Shown: positions 14,822 to 24,381, numbered from the stretch's first letter. The stretch is DNA of 64,000 nt from Lactiplantibacillus dongliensis (GCF_005405105.1 NZ_BJDK01000017.1:1-64000), one strand, 5' to 3'. Program-made: numbers and translations. The notes: generated from the letters alone by a model not told the origin.

Positions 14822-16009
14822 GTGCTAAAACGCTTAAAAGAGTCATCGTTATTATTCTGGTCGCTTGAAATTCTGATTGTTGCGACCTTGATCTGGGTAT
14901 GCACTAAACTTGGCTTCTTATTTCAACCGATTGGAACCTTCTTAAACGTAGTCTTTATGCCAATCGTGATTTCCGGCTTCTTATTTTATATGTTGAATCC
15001 GTTAGTCAAAGTCTTAACCAAAGTGCATTATAAAAAATTTCGAATTTCACGGACGGGTGCTGTCAGTATCGTCTTTCTACTCTTAGCCGGAATTATTGCT
15101 TGGGGCCTTGTATCGTTGATTCCGCGCTTAGTGACCCAGGTGACCCAATTGATTTATAACTTGCCAGACCTGGCTACTCAGTTGCAAAAAGCGGCAACGA
15201 AGACGATTAATAATAGTAGTGTCTTAAAAAAAGTTGATATCAATTCTTATGTCAATCAGTTCAATGGTGAGATTAGTAAGTATGCGCAAGACTTTCTCTC
15301 ATCGCTGTCGACCAGTATCGTTTCAGTGATTTCGACGATTACTAGTGTGACGATTATGGCGATTACGATTCCAGTTATCTTGTTTTACATGTTAAAAGAT
15401 GGTGGCAAGTTTGTACCGGCTATCAGTCGCTTTTTGCCACGTAAGCAGCGGCCAGAAATCATCCAGTTATTGCAAAAAATGGGTGACACGATTTCAAGTT
15501 ACATTAGTGGGCAAGTGATTGAATGTTTGTTTGTCGGGACCTTTACCGTGATTGGTTACATGTTGATCTCGCAACCTTATGGACTTCTGCTTGGGGTGAT
15601 TGCTGGTTTTACGAACATTATCCCGTACGTCGGTCCCTATATTGGGATTGCGCCGTCGTTAATCGTGGCGTTTACCCGGTCACCTGCACAAGTGATTTAT
15701 GTCATCATCGTCGTGATTATTGTGCAACAAGTTGATGGCAACTTGATCTATCCAAACATTATTGGGCGAACGTTGAAGATTCATCCGTTGACCATCATCA
15801 TCTTGTTACTGGCGGCAGGGAACATTGCTGGAATTCTGGGTATGATCTTGGCCATTCCGTTTTACGCGGTGGTGCGGACAGTGGTCGTTTACTTGTATAA
15901 TATTGCGACCTTACACAATGAAGCGGATTTGCGATCACAGACGACAGTCTATCAACCGCAACCGGCAAAACCGACTAAGCCTAGCGAGACAATGACTAAG
16001 AAAAAATAA
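14822..16009 (+). CDS. AI-2E family transporter (UPF0118)
   Basis: 395 residues, GTG start with AGGGGG upstream. About eight membrane segments: a pair at ~12-50, one at ~70-90, a long extracellular loop (~95-165), then segments to ~355, including I-I-P-Y-V-G-P-Y-I-G (residues ~270) and a final Q-Q-V-D-G-N-L-I-Y-P block typical of the family. C-terminal tail is cytosolic and ends in lysines. Members include AI-2 exporters and sodium/proton antiporters; the substrate here is unknown. Single gene, no obvious terminator before tagD. Confidence 0.85.
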   Translation: MLKRLKESSLLFWSLEILIVATLIWVCTKLGFLFQPIGTFLNVVFMPIVISGFLFYMLNPLVKVLTKVHYKKFRISRTGAVSIVFLLLAGIIAWGLVSLIPRLVTQVTQLIYNLPDLATQLQKAATKTINNSSVLKKVDINSYVNQFNGEISKYAQDFLSSLSTSIVSVISTITSVTIMAITIPVILFYMLKDGGKFVPAISRFLPRKQRPEIIQLLQKMGDTISSYISGQVIECLFVGTFTVIGYMLISQPYGLLLGVIAGFTNIIPYVGPYIGIAPSLIVAFTRSPAQVIYVIIVVIIVQQVDGNLIYPNIIGRTLKIHPLTIIILLLAAGNIAGILGMILAIPFYAVVRTVVVYLYNIATLHNEADLRSQTTVYQPQPAKPTKPSETMTKKK

Positions 16010-16028
16010 ATTTTATGTTTTTCTAACA

Positions 16029-16056
16029 TTGACGCGCTTGCATTATATGGTAAGAT
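16029..16056 (+). promoter_or_regulatory. Promoter of tagD
   Basis: TTGACG - 16 nt - TAAGAT, ending about 45 nt before the tagD start. Confidence 0.6.
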
Positions 16057-16100
16057 TGACGGTATTGAGTTATGAACTACTTGAATAGGAGACTAGTATC

Positions 16101-16502
16101 TTGAGAAAAGTAATTACGTACGGAACGTTTGATTTACTACACAAAGGCCACATTCGGTTATTGAAACGGGCCAAGGCCTTGGGTGATCATTTAACAGTGT
16201 GCGTTTCCTCAGACGAATTCAATGCTGAAAAAGGCAAAAAAGCTTACACGTCCTTTGAAGACCGTAAGTATATTCTTGAAGCGATTAAATATGTGGATGA
16301 AGTGATTCCTGAACGTAATTGGGATCAAAAAATTAGTGATGTCGTTGATAATGACATTGACGTCTTTGTGATGGGTGATGACTGGAAGGGTAAGTTCGAT
16401 TTCTTGAAGGACTACTGTGAAGTTGTCTACTTGCCACGGACGGAAGGTATCTCAACAACTAAGATTAAAAAAGATTTAGGGATGCAAACAAAAGCAGACT
16501 AA
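16101..16502 (+). CDS. tagD: Glycerol-3-phosphate cytidylyltransferase
   Basis: 133 residues, usual size. Makes CDP-glycerol from CTP and glycerol-3-phosphate for wall teichoic acid. Nucleotidyltransferase motifs: G-T-F-D-L-L-H-K-G-H (H14 and H17, the HxGH site), and R-T-E-G-I-S-T-T-K-I near the end. TTG start with TAGGAG 9 nt upstream. First gene of a unit with an unknown protein and a TagF-type transferase, but a terminator-like hairpin lies between tagD and the second gene. Confidence 0.93.
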   Translation: MRKVITYGTFDLLHKGHIRLLKRAKALGDHLTVCVSSDEFNAEKGKKAYTSFEDRKYILEAIKYVDEVIPERNWDQKISDVVDNDIDVFVMGDDWKGKFDFLKDYCEVVYLPRTEGISTTKIKKDLGMQTKAD

Positions 16503-16511
16503 TGAATGACA

Positions 16512-16600
16512 AGGCCACCAAGTCGCTGGCCGGTAGCAAGTTACTTGGTGGGCCAGGATGTAAGCCGGATTCAAAGCGCAGGTTTTGAACCGGCTTTTTG
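16512..16600 (+). terminator. Double hairpin with T tract between tagD and the next gene
   Basis: First hairpin 16512-16553 (GGCCACCAAGT arm and complement with one bulge). Second 16562-16600 (AAGCCGG-TTCAAA stem, TTTTT). The second is a standard terminator, so tagD may be terminated separately or read through to the tagF part. Confidence 0.7.
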
Positions 16601-16639
16601 TGTGACGTAGTTTTACAACAACATGATGGAGGCAGCAAA

Positions 16640-17494
16640 ATGAAAAATGCCGTTTTTTTGGTTACGGCCTTATCAGATATTAAAAAGGAAAGTTTTGGGG
16701 CGCAACTGACCCAATTAATGGCGAATAACACCCAGGTTGGGGTGATCTTAGGCAATTTAGATTACGCTGAAGTGGCCACGGCTAAATGGATGATCACTAA
16801 GTTAGTGAGCCAAAATGAGCACGTCTCAATCACGACCTTGGCGGAAATCTTCGCGGATGATCATGGTATTGATTTGGCCCCAACGGCGATCAAGACCGTT
16901 GATGAAGCTAGCTTGACGAAACGGGAATTTGACGAGCCAAGCGGTCAACATTTAACCCGTTATTTAGCTGGCGATGCGCTCTTAAAAGAAGTGCGGACGA
17001 CCCCGACTGGCACGTTAACTGACGTGACTTTCTATCAAGACGATCAGGTTGACCAAGTGGTTTATTATGAAAATGCGAAGCCCGTGGTAATTGCCAATTA
17101 TCGCGACAACACGGTACAATCATCGGCGTTACTCAATCAGAACGGCCAATTGGTCTACCGCTTTATTCGCCATACGAAACCAGTGCGGCGGTTGTATAAC
17201 TTAAATAGTGCCTCTAGCTTACAATTGACGGATATTCGTGAAGCCCAACCGCAAGCGCCAACCACGGAACGCCAACACGCGGCTGCTAAAAATGAAATGA
17301 GTGTCGTTACGGAACAAGAAGACTACTATCAAGTGATGAACTATGTGGATTTTCATAAGTATCAAGATATTTATGCTTTCTATCATCATATCTTGCAGAA
17401 GCTGGCCTTAGATACCGTGAACTTGTTTATTAATATTGACCATAATGTCGAGATGACGGCCACCATGCCGCATCAATTGATTTTTAACTACTAA
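16640..17494 (+). CDS. Uncharacterised protein in the teichoic acid cluster
   Basis: 284 residues from ATG 16640 (RBS GGAGGC). No enzyme motif recognised with certainty. The N-terminal V-F-L-V-T-A-L-S-D, the central run of hydrophilic beta strands (D-V-T-F-Y-Q-D-D-Q-V-D-Q-V-V-Y-Y, A-N-Y-R-D) and the late Y-x-D-F-H-K-Y resemble the N-terminal halves of poly(glycerol-phosphate) glycosyltransferases, without their catalytic half. No membrane segment or signal peptide. Seventeen nt separate it from the TagF-type gene, so it is likely a partner in teichoic acid synthesis or glycosylation. Confidence 0.6.
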   Translation: MKNAVFLVTALSDIKKESFGAQLTQLMANNTQVGVILGNLDYAEVATAKWMITKLVSQNEHVSITTLAEIFADDHGIDLAPTAIKTVDEASLTKREFDEPSGQHLTRYLAGDALLKEVRTTPTGTLTDVTFYQDDQVDQVVYYENAKPVVIANYRDNTVQSSALLNQNGQLVYRFIRHTKPVRRLYNLNSASSLQLTDIREAQPQAPTTERQHAAAKNEMSVVTEQEDYYQVMNYVDFHKYQDIYAFYHHILQKLALDTVNLFINIDHNVEMTATMPHQLIFNY

Positions 17495-17511
17495 TCAAAG
17501 GAGCCGAGAGC

Positions 17512-19536
17512 ATGCGAGCCATTTTATCCGGGATTCATCAGAAAAAGTCCCATCAAATCTTAGAGCTAGAATTAATCGACGTTCCTTTTGCCGTTGAAAA
17601 TCTAGCACTGATCTTTTTAGAACAAAATTCATTGGCTTCGATGAATGTGCCAATTCACCGCAATATTCATAATAATATTATTAAGGTCGATATCGATCCG
17701 AATGATTTTATTTTTGACCAATTTGACTTAACTGAGTTTGCTTGGCAGATGTATTTTTCATTCAATGTCGAAAACGACCGGTACTTATTACAGGTTGAAA
17801 GCGAATATGTTTCTGACCGCCACCAACTTAGCTTAAGCAGTTACTTTGTCTTTAATTCCGATGACCAGCAGCGGGCAGTGTTTGATATTCATGCCCAAGC
17901 GGGGGCCGATGAATTTGCCATTAATAGTATTAACTTGACGGAAACCGGTATTGAACTGACTGGTTATTCCACGATCAACGGGAAGCAGTTGACAGCTCAA
18001 ACCATCTATTTGGAAGACCGTGATACCGGCGATACGTTAAGTTATACGGCAACACCAACCACGTTACGGGGGTTGTTTGAAGTGCAAGTGCCCCTGGATG
18101 AGATTCGCCAGGACGGGCATTATGAATTATTTATCCAATATCAATATGCGGATAAAACGGTCCGCCAGCGTGTCATTTTAGCCCGCTCACTGGAAGGGCA
18201 GAGTGTCTTGCAACCGAATGCTGCCGGGCGCTTGGTGCAGATCAATAAAACGTATAATAATGGGATTGTGATTACGGAAATTCCAAGTTTAACGTTTACG
18301 CAAAAGTTAGGGTTAGTCGGTTCCAAGGCGGCCAGTGCGCGGGATTTGTTGCATCAATTGAATTTGAAGTTGAATTTGCAATACATGCGCCGGCTGTTTA
18401 AGGCGGGCCATCGTCCTTACGAACAGACCACGATTGTCTTTGAAAGCTTCGGTGGTCGTCAAGTCAGTGATAGTCCACTGGCCATCTACCAACTCTTTAG
18501 TAAATTATATCCGGGTTTCAATTATGTCTGGTCCGTCGATAAAGAAGCGATTCCTTATTGTAAGGAACATGGGATTCCGTATGTTAAGCGCCGGACAGCT
18601 AAATGGGTGCGCGTCTTAGAAAAATCTCAATATTGGATTAGTAACGCTCGTTTCCCAGCGTGGGTCAAGAAACCGAAGTATGTCACGTATATTCAGACGT
18701 GGCATGGGACGCCGTTGAAGAAGCTGGGCTTGGATATTCAAAATGTCACGATGCCCGGGACCAATACGCAAGCCTATCACCGGAACTTCGTTAAAGAAGC
18801 CAATCGCTGGGACGCACTGGTGTCACCAAACGATTATTCAACGCAAATTTTCCGGTCAGCCTTTGGGTTTAATAACCAAATCTTGAAAGTGGGTTATCCG
18901 CGGAATGACGAATTAATTAATTCGAACGCTGATGATGTGACCCGTTTGAAGCAAGCGATGGGGATTCCATTGGATAAAAAAGTGGTCATGTATGCGCCAA
19001 CTTATCGGGATAACCAATTCGCTGAAAAAGGGAAGTATACCTTTGAATTACCATTCAGCTTGGCGGACTTCCGCGATAAGTATGGTAAGGATACCGTGTT
19101 GATTTTGCGGATGCATTACTTGATCTCGAATGCTTTGGATATTTCCAACTATACCGATTTCGTCTATGACTTTTCGAGTTACCCGAATATTTCGGACTTG
19201 TATTTAGTTTCGGACATGTTGATTACTGATTACTCAAGTGTGTTCTTTGACTATGCCTACTTGCAACGGCCAATCTTATTCTACCCATACGATTATCATC
19301 TGTATAAAGATGAACTTCGGGGGTTCTATCTCGATTATGAACAGGACCTGCCAGGCAAGATTGCACAAAACGAGGATGATTTATTGCAGTATATTGGCGA
19401 GTACTTACAAACGCCCGATATGCGCAATGATCCGAAGTTTACGAAATTCTATGAACGCTTCTGTGCGATTAACGATGGCCTGTCTTCATTGAAGGTTGTT
19501 AATTATGTGGTTCACCAGATTGAGAATCAGGGTTAG
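17512..19536 (+). CDS. CDP-glycerol glycerophosphotransferase (TagF/TagB family)
   Basis: 674 residues. The N-terminal ~280 residues are beta-rich and not catalytic; the C-terminal ~390 form the Glyphos_transf (GT-B) domain with T-W-H-G-T-P-L-K-K (residue ~400), S-P-N-D-Y-S, G-Y-P-R-N-D, Y-A-P-T-Y-R-D, and I-T-D-Y-S-S-V-F-F-D-Y (residue ~570). It transfers glycerol-phosphate units from CDP-glycerol onto the teichoic acid chain at the cytosolic membrane face. Size fits a polymerase (TagF) better than a primase (TagB, ~380). RBS AAAGGAG before ATG 17512. Confidence 0.88.
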   Translation: MRAILSGIHQKKSHQILELELIDVPFAVENLALIFLEQNSLASMNVPIHRNIHNNIIKVDIDPNDFIFDQFDLTEFAWQMYFSFNVENDRYLLQVESEYVSDRHQLSLSSYFVFNSDDQQRAVFDIHAQAGADEFAINSINLTETGIELTGYSTINGKQLTAQTIYLEDRDTGDTLSYTATPTTLRGLFEVQVPLDEIRQDGHYELFIQYQYADKTVRQRVILARSLEGQSVLQPNAAGRLVQINKTYNNGIVITEIPSLTFTQKLGLVGSKAASARDLLHQLNLKLNLQYMRRLFKAGHRPYEQTTIVFESFGGRQVSDSPLAIYQLFSKLYPGFNYVWSVDKEAIPYCKEHGIPYVKRRTAKWVRVLEKSQYWISNARFPAWVKKPKYVTYIQTWHGTPLKKLGLDIQNVTMPGTNTQAYHRNFVKEANRWDALVSPNDYSTQIFRSAFGFNNQILKVGYPRNDELINSNADDVTRLKQAMGIPLDKKVVMYAPTYRDNQFAEKGKYTFELPFSLADFRDKYGKDTVLILRMHYLISNALDISNYTDFVYDFSSYPNISDLYLVSDMLITDYSSVFFDYAYLQRPILFYPYDYHLYKDELRGFYLDYEQDLPGKIAQNEDDLLQYIGEYLQTPDMRNDPKFTKFYERFCAINDGLSSLKVVNYVVHQIENQG

Positions 19537-19571
19537 GTTGTAGTAGTGAATTCAGGTATTGCTTAAAAAAT

Positions 19572-19614
19572 AAAGGCTAGTTTTCGCATAAATGTGTGGA
19601 AACTAGCCTTTTTG
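19572..19614 (+). terminator. Terminator of the teichoic acid cluster
   Basis: Stem AAAGGCTAGTTT / AAACTAGCCTTT with extended upper pairing and T tail. Confidence 0.88.
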
Positions 19615-19715
19615 TACGTAATATCTAATCGCAATTGTTATTGAGAAAATGCCTGTCGAATGGGTTTGAGGCTGAGCGAAATCAGGCTACTTAAGATAAA
19701 TTACTCAGTGCATCT

Positions 19716-19747
19716 TTGTATTTTTAGAGATACAAGCATGATATAAT
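19716..19747 (+). promoter_or_regulatory. Promoter and candidate operator of the MqsRA-like pair
   Basis: Inverted repeat TTGTAT (19716-19721) / ATACAA (19730-19735) lies just before an extended -10 TGATATAAT (19739-19747). A site here would let the antitoxin block its own promoter. Confidence 0.5.
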
Positions 19748-19785
19748 GGTTAAATAAAAGACAATCTAGTCAGGATGTGTGTCTG

Positions 19786-20130
19786 GTGACCAGCGCTGAC
19801 GATATAAAGGCAGTAATCGCAAGTATTCGTATGCGACGAAACAAATGGATTTTGAGCAGAAGACCCAAGAACATTAAAACGTTACAGGATTTAGCCATTA
19901 CTGATTCGATAGCGTTTGATTTTATTTATCAAAAGCTAGTCTGGCAAGACTACATTTCAGGTCCTGAGCCAGACAATCATGCCAAACGTATCCCTGGAGA
20001 GGTTTGGGTGTTTGGCTTAGCGCTTGAAAACCGTAACTGTTACTTGAAGTTTCAAGATCGACCAAACGGTGTTGTCATCTGGATTTCTTTGCATATCGCT
20101 ACTTTTCCGTTAGTTTTTCCTTTTAAATAA
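19786..20130 (+). CDS. MqsR-like toxin
   Basis: 114 residues from GTG 19786; TCAGGA at 19770 spaces to this codon rather than to GTG 19777. Layout as in MqsR/RelE-fold toxins: helix, A-I-T-D-S-I-A-F-D-F-I, L-V-W-Q-D-Y-I-S-G-P-E-P-D, then strands G-E-V-W-V-F-G, C-Y-L-K-F-Q-D and V-V-I-W-I-S-L-H. MqsR cuts mRNA at GCU. Followed after 18 nt by an HTH protein in the order expected for mqsRA. The family call is from memory of sequence pattern. Confidence 0.6.
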   Translation: MTSADDIKAVIASIRMRRNKWILSRRPKNIKTLQDLAITDSIAFDFIYQKLVWQDYISGPEPDNHAKRIPGEVWVFGLALENRNCYLKFQDRPNGVVIWISLHIATFPLVFPFK

Positions 20131-20148
20131 TGATGGAGGGCCATACCC

Positions 20149-20700
20149 ATGACGAAAAAAGAATTTTATAATCCGGAAACAGATACTACTGAAACTTATA
20201 CTGAAGTTTGGCAAGTTGAACAGGTTAAAGTGCGTGATGAAACACATTTATTGGTTAAAAATCATTACTGGCAGGCTGCCGATGGTGAATTGTGGGTAGA
20301 CTTCGACCACCCGATGGAAAATGTGCAGGCAGCATTTAACGCATTTCGTGAAAGCAAAGGGTACCTGAAGCCTGATGAGATTCGAGCCTTGCGCCATAAA
20401 TTGAACATGACCGTGAGGAGATTTGCGGAGGTGCTTGGAATTGCACCATCTTCATTGACCCAAATTGAAAATAATTTGCGTGTGCAGGCTAAGTATCAAG
20501 AGAACCTATTTGAAGCGGTGGCGTATTTTCTTAAGATACAAGGTCGGTTACCGGAAAAATGGTTAGTTAAATCAGATCGGGCTACTGTTGCATCAGATGA
20601 TCAGGTTGATAATGACTATATTCGGTATCATAATGAGAAAATGGCCCATGATCGGGTGAAAAATTTTGATAAGCAAGATGATTTTGGAGATGCGTCATGA
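20149..20700 (+). CDS. MqsA-like HTH antitoxin without zinc domain
   Basis: 183 residues. C-terminal HTH of Cro/CI-MqsA type (Y-L-K-P-D-E-I-R-A-L-R-H-K-L-N-M-T, L-G-I-A-P-S-S-L-T-Q-I-E) at ~75-130. The N-terminal ~70 residues are acidic and contain none of the CxxC pairs of E. coli MqsA, so toxin binding must be by a different domain. RBS GGAGGG. A 50-residue charged tail follows the HTH. A short frame of 19 codons starts over its stop codon (20697) and may be a remnant of a third gene. Confidence 0.7.
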   Translation: MTKKEFYNPETDTTETYTEVWQVEQVKVRDETHLLVKNHYWQAADGELWVDFDHPMENVQAAFNAFRESKGYLKPDEIRALRHKLNMTVRRFAEVLGIAPSSLTQIENNLRVQAKYQENLFEAVAYFLKIQGRLPEKWLVKSDRATVASDDQVDNDYIRYHNEKMAHDRVKNFDKQDDFGDAS

Positions 20701-20812
20701 TGCCAGTCTTGACATGTGATAGCTACATTGCGGGTGAAGTGTTTTCACAGTGCTAGTTGACACCGGCTAATTGGATGGATAACTGAAGTTAGCAATCTAA
20801 TATGTAGAGACA

Positions 20813-20845
20813 AAAGTCGCCTAATGAAAGTTGGCGACTTTTTGA
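20813..20845 (+). terminator. Terminator of the MqsRA-like pair
   Basis: Stem AAAGTCGCC / GGCGACTTT with T tail. Confidence 0.85.
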
Positions 20846-20986
20846 GTTCAATAACGGCCAGCACTAGCTTTTTTCATCGAAAATCAGTAGAATATGTAAG
20901 GCTACGTTTTTTTAGAAACCGGGCACGTTGTCCGGCAGCGAACGATGACGTTCGTGTTAATCAAGAGACACTGAAAGGAATTTTAA

Positions 20987-22564
20987 ATGAATACAACAGA
21001 ACTTAAAGCGGCGGTCGACAAACGCCGAACCTTCGCGATTATTTCTCACCCGGATGCCGGGAAAACGACGATTACGGAACAAATGTTGTTATTTGGTGGC
21101 GTTGTGCGCCAAGCTGGGACCGTTAAAGCCCGTAAGAGCGGCAACTTCGCCAAGTCTGACTGGATGGAAATTGAAAAGAAGCGGGGAATTTCAGTTACCA
21201 GTTCCGTCATGCAATTTGACTATGATGGCAAACGGATTAACATTTTGGATACTCCGGGGCATGAGGATTTCTCTGAAGATACTTACCGGACGCTGATGGC
21301 AGTCGATTCAGCCATCATGGTGATTGATTCTGCCAAAGGGATCGAACCTCAGACTAAAAAGCTCTTCCAAATTTGTAAAATGCGCGGTATTCCGATCTTT
21401 ACCTTTATGAACAAGTTGGATCGTGATGGTCGCGAACCATTAGACTTATTGAATGAAGTCGAAGAAGTCTTGGGTATCGAAACTTATCCAATGAACTGGC
21501 CGATTGGGATGGGTAAAGGCTTAAAGGGCCTATATGACCGTTATAATCACCGCGTTGAACTGTATCACAATGAAGCACATGGTGAAACGTTCTTACCATT
21601 AGATGATGAAGGTAAGTTAGATCCTAGCAACGACTTAACTAAAGACAGTATTTATCGAGACGTTTTGGATGAAATGGAATTGATCGAAGAAGCTGGGAAT
21701 GATTTTGACGAAGCCAAGATTACATCTGGCGATTTAACACCAGTCTTCTTTGGGTCAGCCTTAACCAACTTTGGGGTTGAAACGTTCTTAAAGACTTATT
21801 TGAACTATGCCCCCAAGCCCAACGTGCATAAAACGCGGGACGATGAGCTAATCAAGCCAACTGATGAAGAATTTACAGGATTTGTCTTCAAGATTCAAGC
21901 GAACATGAACCCGAACCATCGTGACCGGATTGCGTTTGTCCGGATCTGTTCTGGTGAATTTGACCGTGGCATGGATGTTTACTTGCAACGGACTGGCAAG
22001 AAGATGCGCTTGAATAATTCAACCCAATTCATGGCCGATACCCGGGAAACGGTTGAAACGGCGGTGGCTGGTGATATTGTTGGGTTATATGATACTGGGA
22101 ACTTCCAAATTGGCGATACGATCTATGCTGGTAAACATGCCGTTCAATTTGAAAAGCTACCGCAATTTACACCCGAACTATTCATGCGGGTTAATGCGAA
22201 GAATGTCATGAAGCAAAAGTCCTTCCACAAAGGGATCGAACAATTGGTCCAAGAAGGGGCCGTTCAATTATATACGTCATATTCAACCGGCGATTATATT
22301 CTCGGTGCTGTTGGACAATTGCAATTCGAAGTCTTCAAATTCCGGATGCAGAATGAATATAATTCTGAAGTCGTGATGGAACCAATGGGCAATAAGACGG
22401 CTCGTTGGATTGATCCTGAACAATTGGATGAAAAAATGTCCAGCTCACGGAACTTGCTGGTCAAGGACCGCAATGGCGAACCGTTATTCTTATTTGAAAA
22501 CGCGTTTGCGGAACGGTGGTTCCAGGAGAAGTATCCTGACGTTAAGTTAACTGCGAAATTATAA
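20987..22564 (+). CDS. prfC: Peptide chain release factor 3 (GTPase)
   Basis: 525 residues, full length. RF3 removes RF1/RF2 from the ribosome after peptide release. GTPase motifs: S-H-P-D-A-G-K-T-T (G1, residues 20-28), the switch region with [14 protein letters not shown] (G3) and N-K-L-D-R-D (G4). EF-G-like domains II and III follow; the end R-W-F-Q-E-K-Y-P-D is typical. ATG 20987 has AAAGGA upstream. Single gene; a structured 123-nt repeat lies between its stop and its terminator. Confidence 0.97.
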   Translation: MNTTELKAAVDKRRTFAIISHPDAGKTTITEQMLLFGGVVRQAGTVKARKSGNFAKSDWMEIEKKRGISVTSSVMQFDYDGKRINILDTPGHEDFSEDTYRTLMAVDSAIMVIDSAKGIEPQTKKLFQICKMRGIPIFTFMNKLDRDGREPLDLLNEVEEVLGIETYPMNWPIGMGKGLKGLYDRYNHRVELYHNEAHGETFLPLDDEGKLDPSNDLTKDSIYRDVLDEMELIEEAGNDFDEAKITSGDLTPVFFGSALTNFGVETFLKTYLNYAPKPNVHKTRDDELIKPTDEEFTGFVFKIQANMNPNHRDRIAFVRICSGEFDRGMDVYLQRTGKKMRLNNSTQFMADTRETVETAVAGDIVGLYDTGNFQIGDTIYAGKHAVQFEKLPQFTPELFMRVNAKNVMKQKSFHKGIEQLVQEGAVQLYTSYSTGDYILGAVGQLQFEVFKFRMQNEYNSEVVMEPMGNKTARWIDPEQLDEKMSSSRNLLVKDRNGEPLFLFENAFAERWFQEKYPDVKLTAKL

Positions 22565-22687
22565 GAGTGTGAGGGCCGACGGGTTGCGCCTGAGCATTGC
22601 CTAGCTAGGCAATTATGCCGGTGATTTTCCGGCATGGTTGACTGGCGTAGCAAGCGCAGGGCGCAGTCGGGCCGAACACGTTTCAGC
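22565..22687 (+). repeat. Structured 123-nt repeat, copy A
   Basis: Nearly identical (about four differences) to 26392-26514. Contains the 18-nt palindrome ATTGCCTAGCTAGGCAAT, the hairpin ATGCCGG-N7-CCGGCAT, and outer pairing GGCCGAC...GTCGGGCC and TGCGCC...GGGCGCA that close a branched fold. No coding potential. Lies in the prfC 3-prime untranslated region. Confidence 0.88.
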
Positions 22688-22711
22688 AATAAAACTAAAC
22701 ACGCTCCACCA

Positions 22712-22751
22712 AAAAAAGCTTACCCAAATGAACCCGGGTAAGCTTTTTTAA
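22712..22751 (+). terminator. Terminator of prfC
   Basis: Stem AAAAGCTTACCC / GGGTAAGCTTTT with T tail and A-rich lead, so it can act in both directions. Confidence 0.88.
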
Positions 22752-22979
22752 TCGAAAATATTAAAAAATTATTAGCGCATAAGTGAAAAATGTCATCAAC
22801 TGTTAATCGCTTCCATTACCTAAACATCAGCAAAATGATCGTTTTCACCGCCTGAGCTGGCCTTAACCGTTAGTCAAAAAGTGTTATCCTTTTCGCGTCA
22901 GCGTGGTAAAATACTACTATTGCTTTTGAAACCGGTGACAGTGGTGGCGAGTGATAACCATTTTTAGGAGGACGATAAC
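22752..22979 (+). promoter_or_regulatory. Stranded promoter and RBS of the sugar permease
   Basis: Non-coding. Contains a possible extended -10 (TGGTAAAAT near 22904) and a perfect AGGAGG at 22966-22971 followed 9 nt later by sequence that is not a gene. Joined to GTG 24584, it would give a normal RBS-start spacing for the permease, so the TnpB element has separated the two. Confidence 0.55.
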
Positions 22980-23047
22980 TGTTAACTAAAACATAGTAAA
23001 ATATAGGGTTTCATAGAAAATACTCATATTGTCTAAAGAAAGCAAAC

Positions 23048-23116
23048 ATGGAGTTGGATAGTATGGATATGATCACCACAATGGTCAGCTACCTTTGTAT
23101 TAATCTTGTAAAGTAA
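23048..23116 (+). pseudogene. Remnant of IS200/IS605 tnpA
   Basis: A 22-codon frame starting M-E-L-D-S and continuing with V-S-Y-L-C-I-N-L-V-K before a stop. The M-E-L-D-S start and the V-x-Y-L-x-x-x-L-V-x-V-x-K pattern are those of Y1 transposase TnpA N-termini. The rest, including the HUH motif and catalytic Tyr, is absent; about 110 nt later tnpB begins. Confidence 0.5.
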
Positions 23117-23229
23117 ATATTGATTGTGTAAATTGGGGATTTGACTGGAATTATTATGTTATATTGATTAAGTAACGTAATGAATGATTGTTTACGCTAA
23201 CTTTTGTCGATGTTGAGGTGCTTATTAGC

Positions 23230-24381
23230 ATGATCAGAACCCAGAAAGTCAGATTATCTCCTAACAGTCATATGCGGATGGTGCTCAATAATCTATGTGA
23301 TTATCGACGGTATTGTTGGAATAAAGCACTGGCAACCTGGAATGAACTGTACGGAGCCCATTGCTTAAATGCTGACGATAATTCGAAACCTAATCAACGA
23401 TTGGTGCGCAATGAATTAGTAGCGAACAAAGCCGATTGGCAATATGGCTTATCAGCTCGGACCTTGCAATTAGCGGTTACTGATTTAGGAATTGCTTGGC
23501 AGAATTTTTTTGACCAAGCACAGCCTGATTGGGGACGACCAAAGTTCAAGTCCAAGCGAGCACCGCGCCAGGGTTTTAAAACTGACCGTGCTAAATTAGT
23601 CGCAGGTAAGTTGCGGTTAGATAAGCCACGTGGTGTCAAAAATTGGTACGACATTCGCTTCAATAAGCAGGTCGATTTAAGTGGAATTTTAAAGTCCGTT
23701 AGTATTTATTGTGAAAATGGTATTTATTGGGCTTGCTTAAATCTTGACGTAACTATTGAACCGAAGATCAAAACTAGTCAAGTGACAGCTGTAGATGTGA
23801 ATGTCGGCCACTTGAACTATACGTTAGGTGTTTTAAAAACGCTGCCTCTCAAGTTGATGCGCTTGTACAGTCGGATTAAATTCTATCAACGTCAGTTAGC
23901 ACGTAAACGTCAGGTTAACGGGAAACAAGCAACTAAAACGAAAGCCTATCTTGCAATGAAAAACAAGTTGCAACGAGACTATCGTAAGGTTGTTGATTGT
24001 CAATATGACCTGATGCATAAGTTTACGACCATGCTAGTTACTCAGTTTGATACGATTGTGATTGAAGATCTAGCCGTGAAGAAGATGCAGATGACTCACG
24101 TTGCGTCTAAGGGTTTGCATCGATCGATGTTCGGTTATTTCCGGCAACTACTAACTTATAAATGCCAATGGTATGGAAAAAAGTTGGTCCTAGCAAGTCG
24201 ACTTTATCCATCCACACAACGCTGTTCTGTTTGTGGATATATCAAACAAGGTGAAGACAAAGTTGGCCTACGAGGTAATCACCGGCACGGTACTCGACAT
24301 AATGAATATGACTGTTACCATTGTGGGGCTAGACTTGAGCGCGACGAAAACGCCGTGGCTAATTTATTAGCTTTAATCTAA
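23230..24381 (+). CDS. tnpB: TnpB RNA-guided nuclease
   Basis: 383 residues from ATG 23230. RuvC acids are present: D in A-V-D-V-N-V-G, E in I-V-I-E-D-L-A-V, and D in R-D-E-N-A-V-A-N. Zinc finger C-S-V-C-G...C-Y-H-C-G lies between the last two. So the nuclease appears intact. TnpB uses a right-end RNA to cut DNA carrying the element's target motif and thereby keeps the element in the population. The first RuvC motif deviates (V-N-V-G instead of x-G-x-K). No RBS of note before the start. An upstream frame from 23188 is not needed. Confidence 0.9.
   Translation: MIRTQKVRLSPNSHMRMVLNNLCDYRRYCWNKALATWNELYGAHCLNADDNSKPNQRLVRNELVANKADWQYGLSARTLQLAVTDLGIAWQNFFDQAQPDWGRPKFKSKRAPRQGFKTDRAKLVAGKLRLDKPRGVKNWYDIRFNKQVDLSGILKSVSIYCENGIYWACLNLDVTIEPKIKTSQVTAVDVNVGHLNYTLGVLKTLPLKLMRLYSRIKFYQRQLARKRQVNGKQATKTKAYLAMKNKLQRDYRKVVDCQYDLMHKFTTMLVTQFDTIVIEDLAVKKMQMTHVASKGLHRSMFGYFRQLLTYKCQWYGKKLVLASRLYPSTQRCSVCGYIKQGEDKVGLRGNHRHGTRHNEYDCYHCGARLERDENAVANLLALI

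Noticed and set aside
20697-20756. 19-codon frame overlapping the stop of the MqsA-like gene
   Set aside because: Too short to judge; may be the stump of a third gene but nothing after it supports this.
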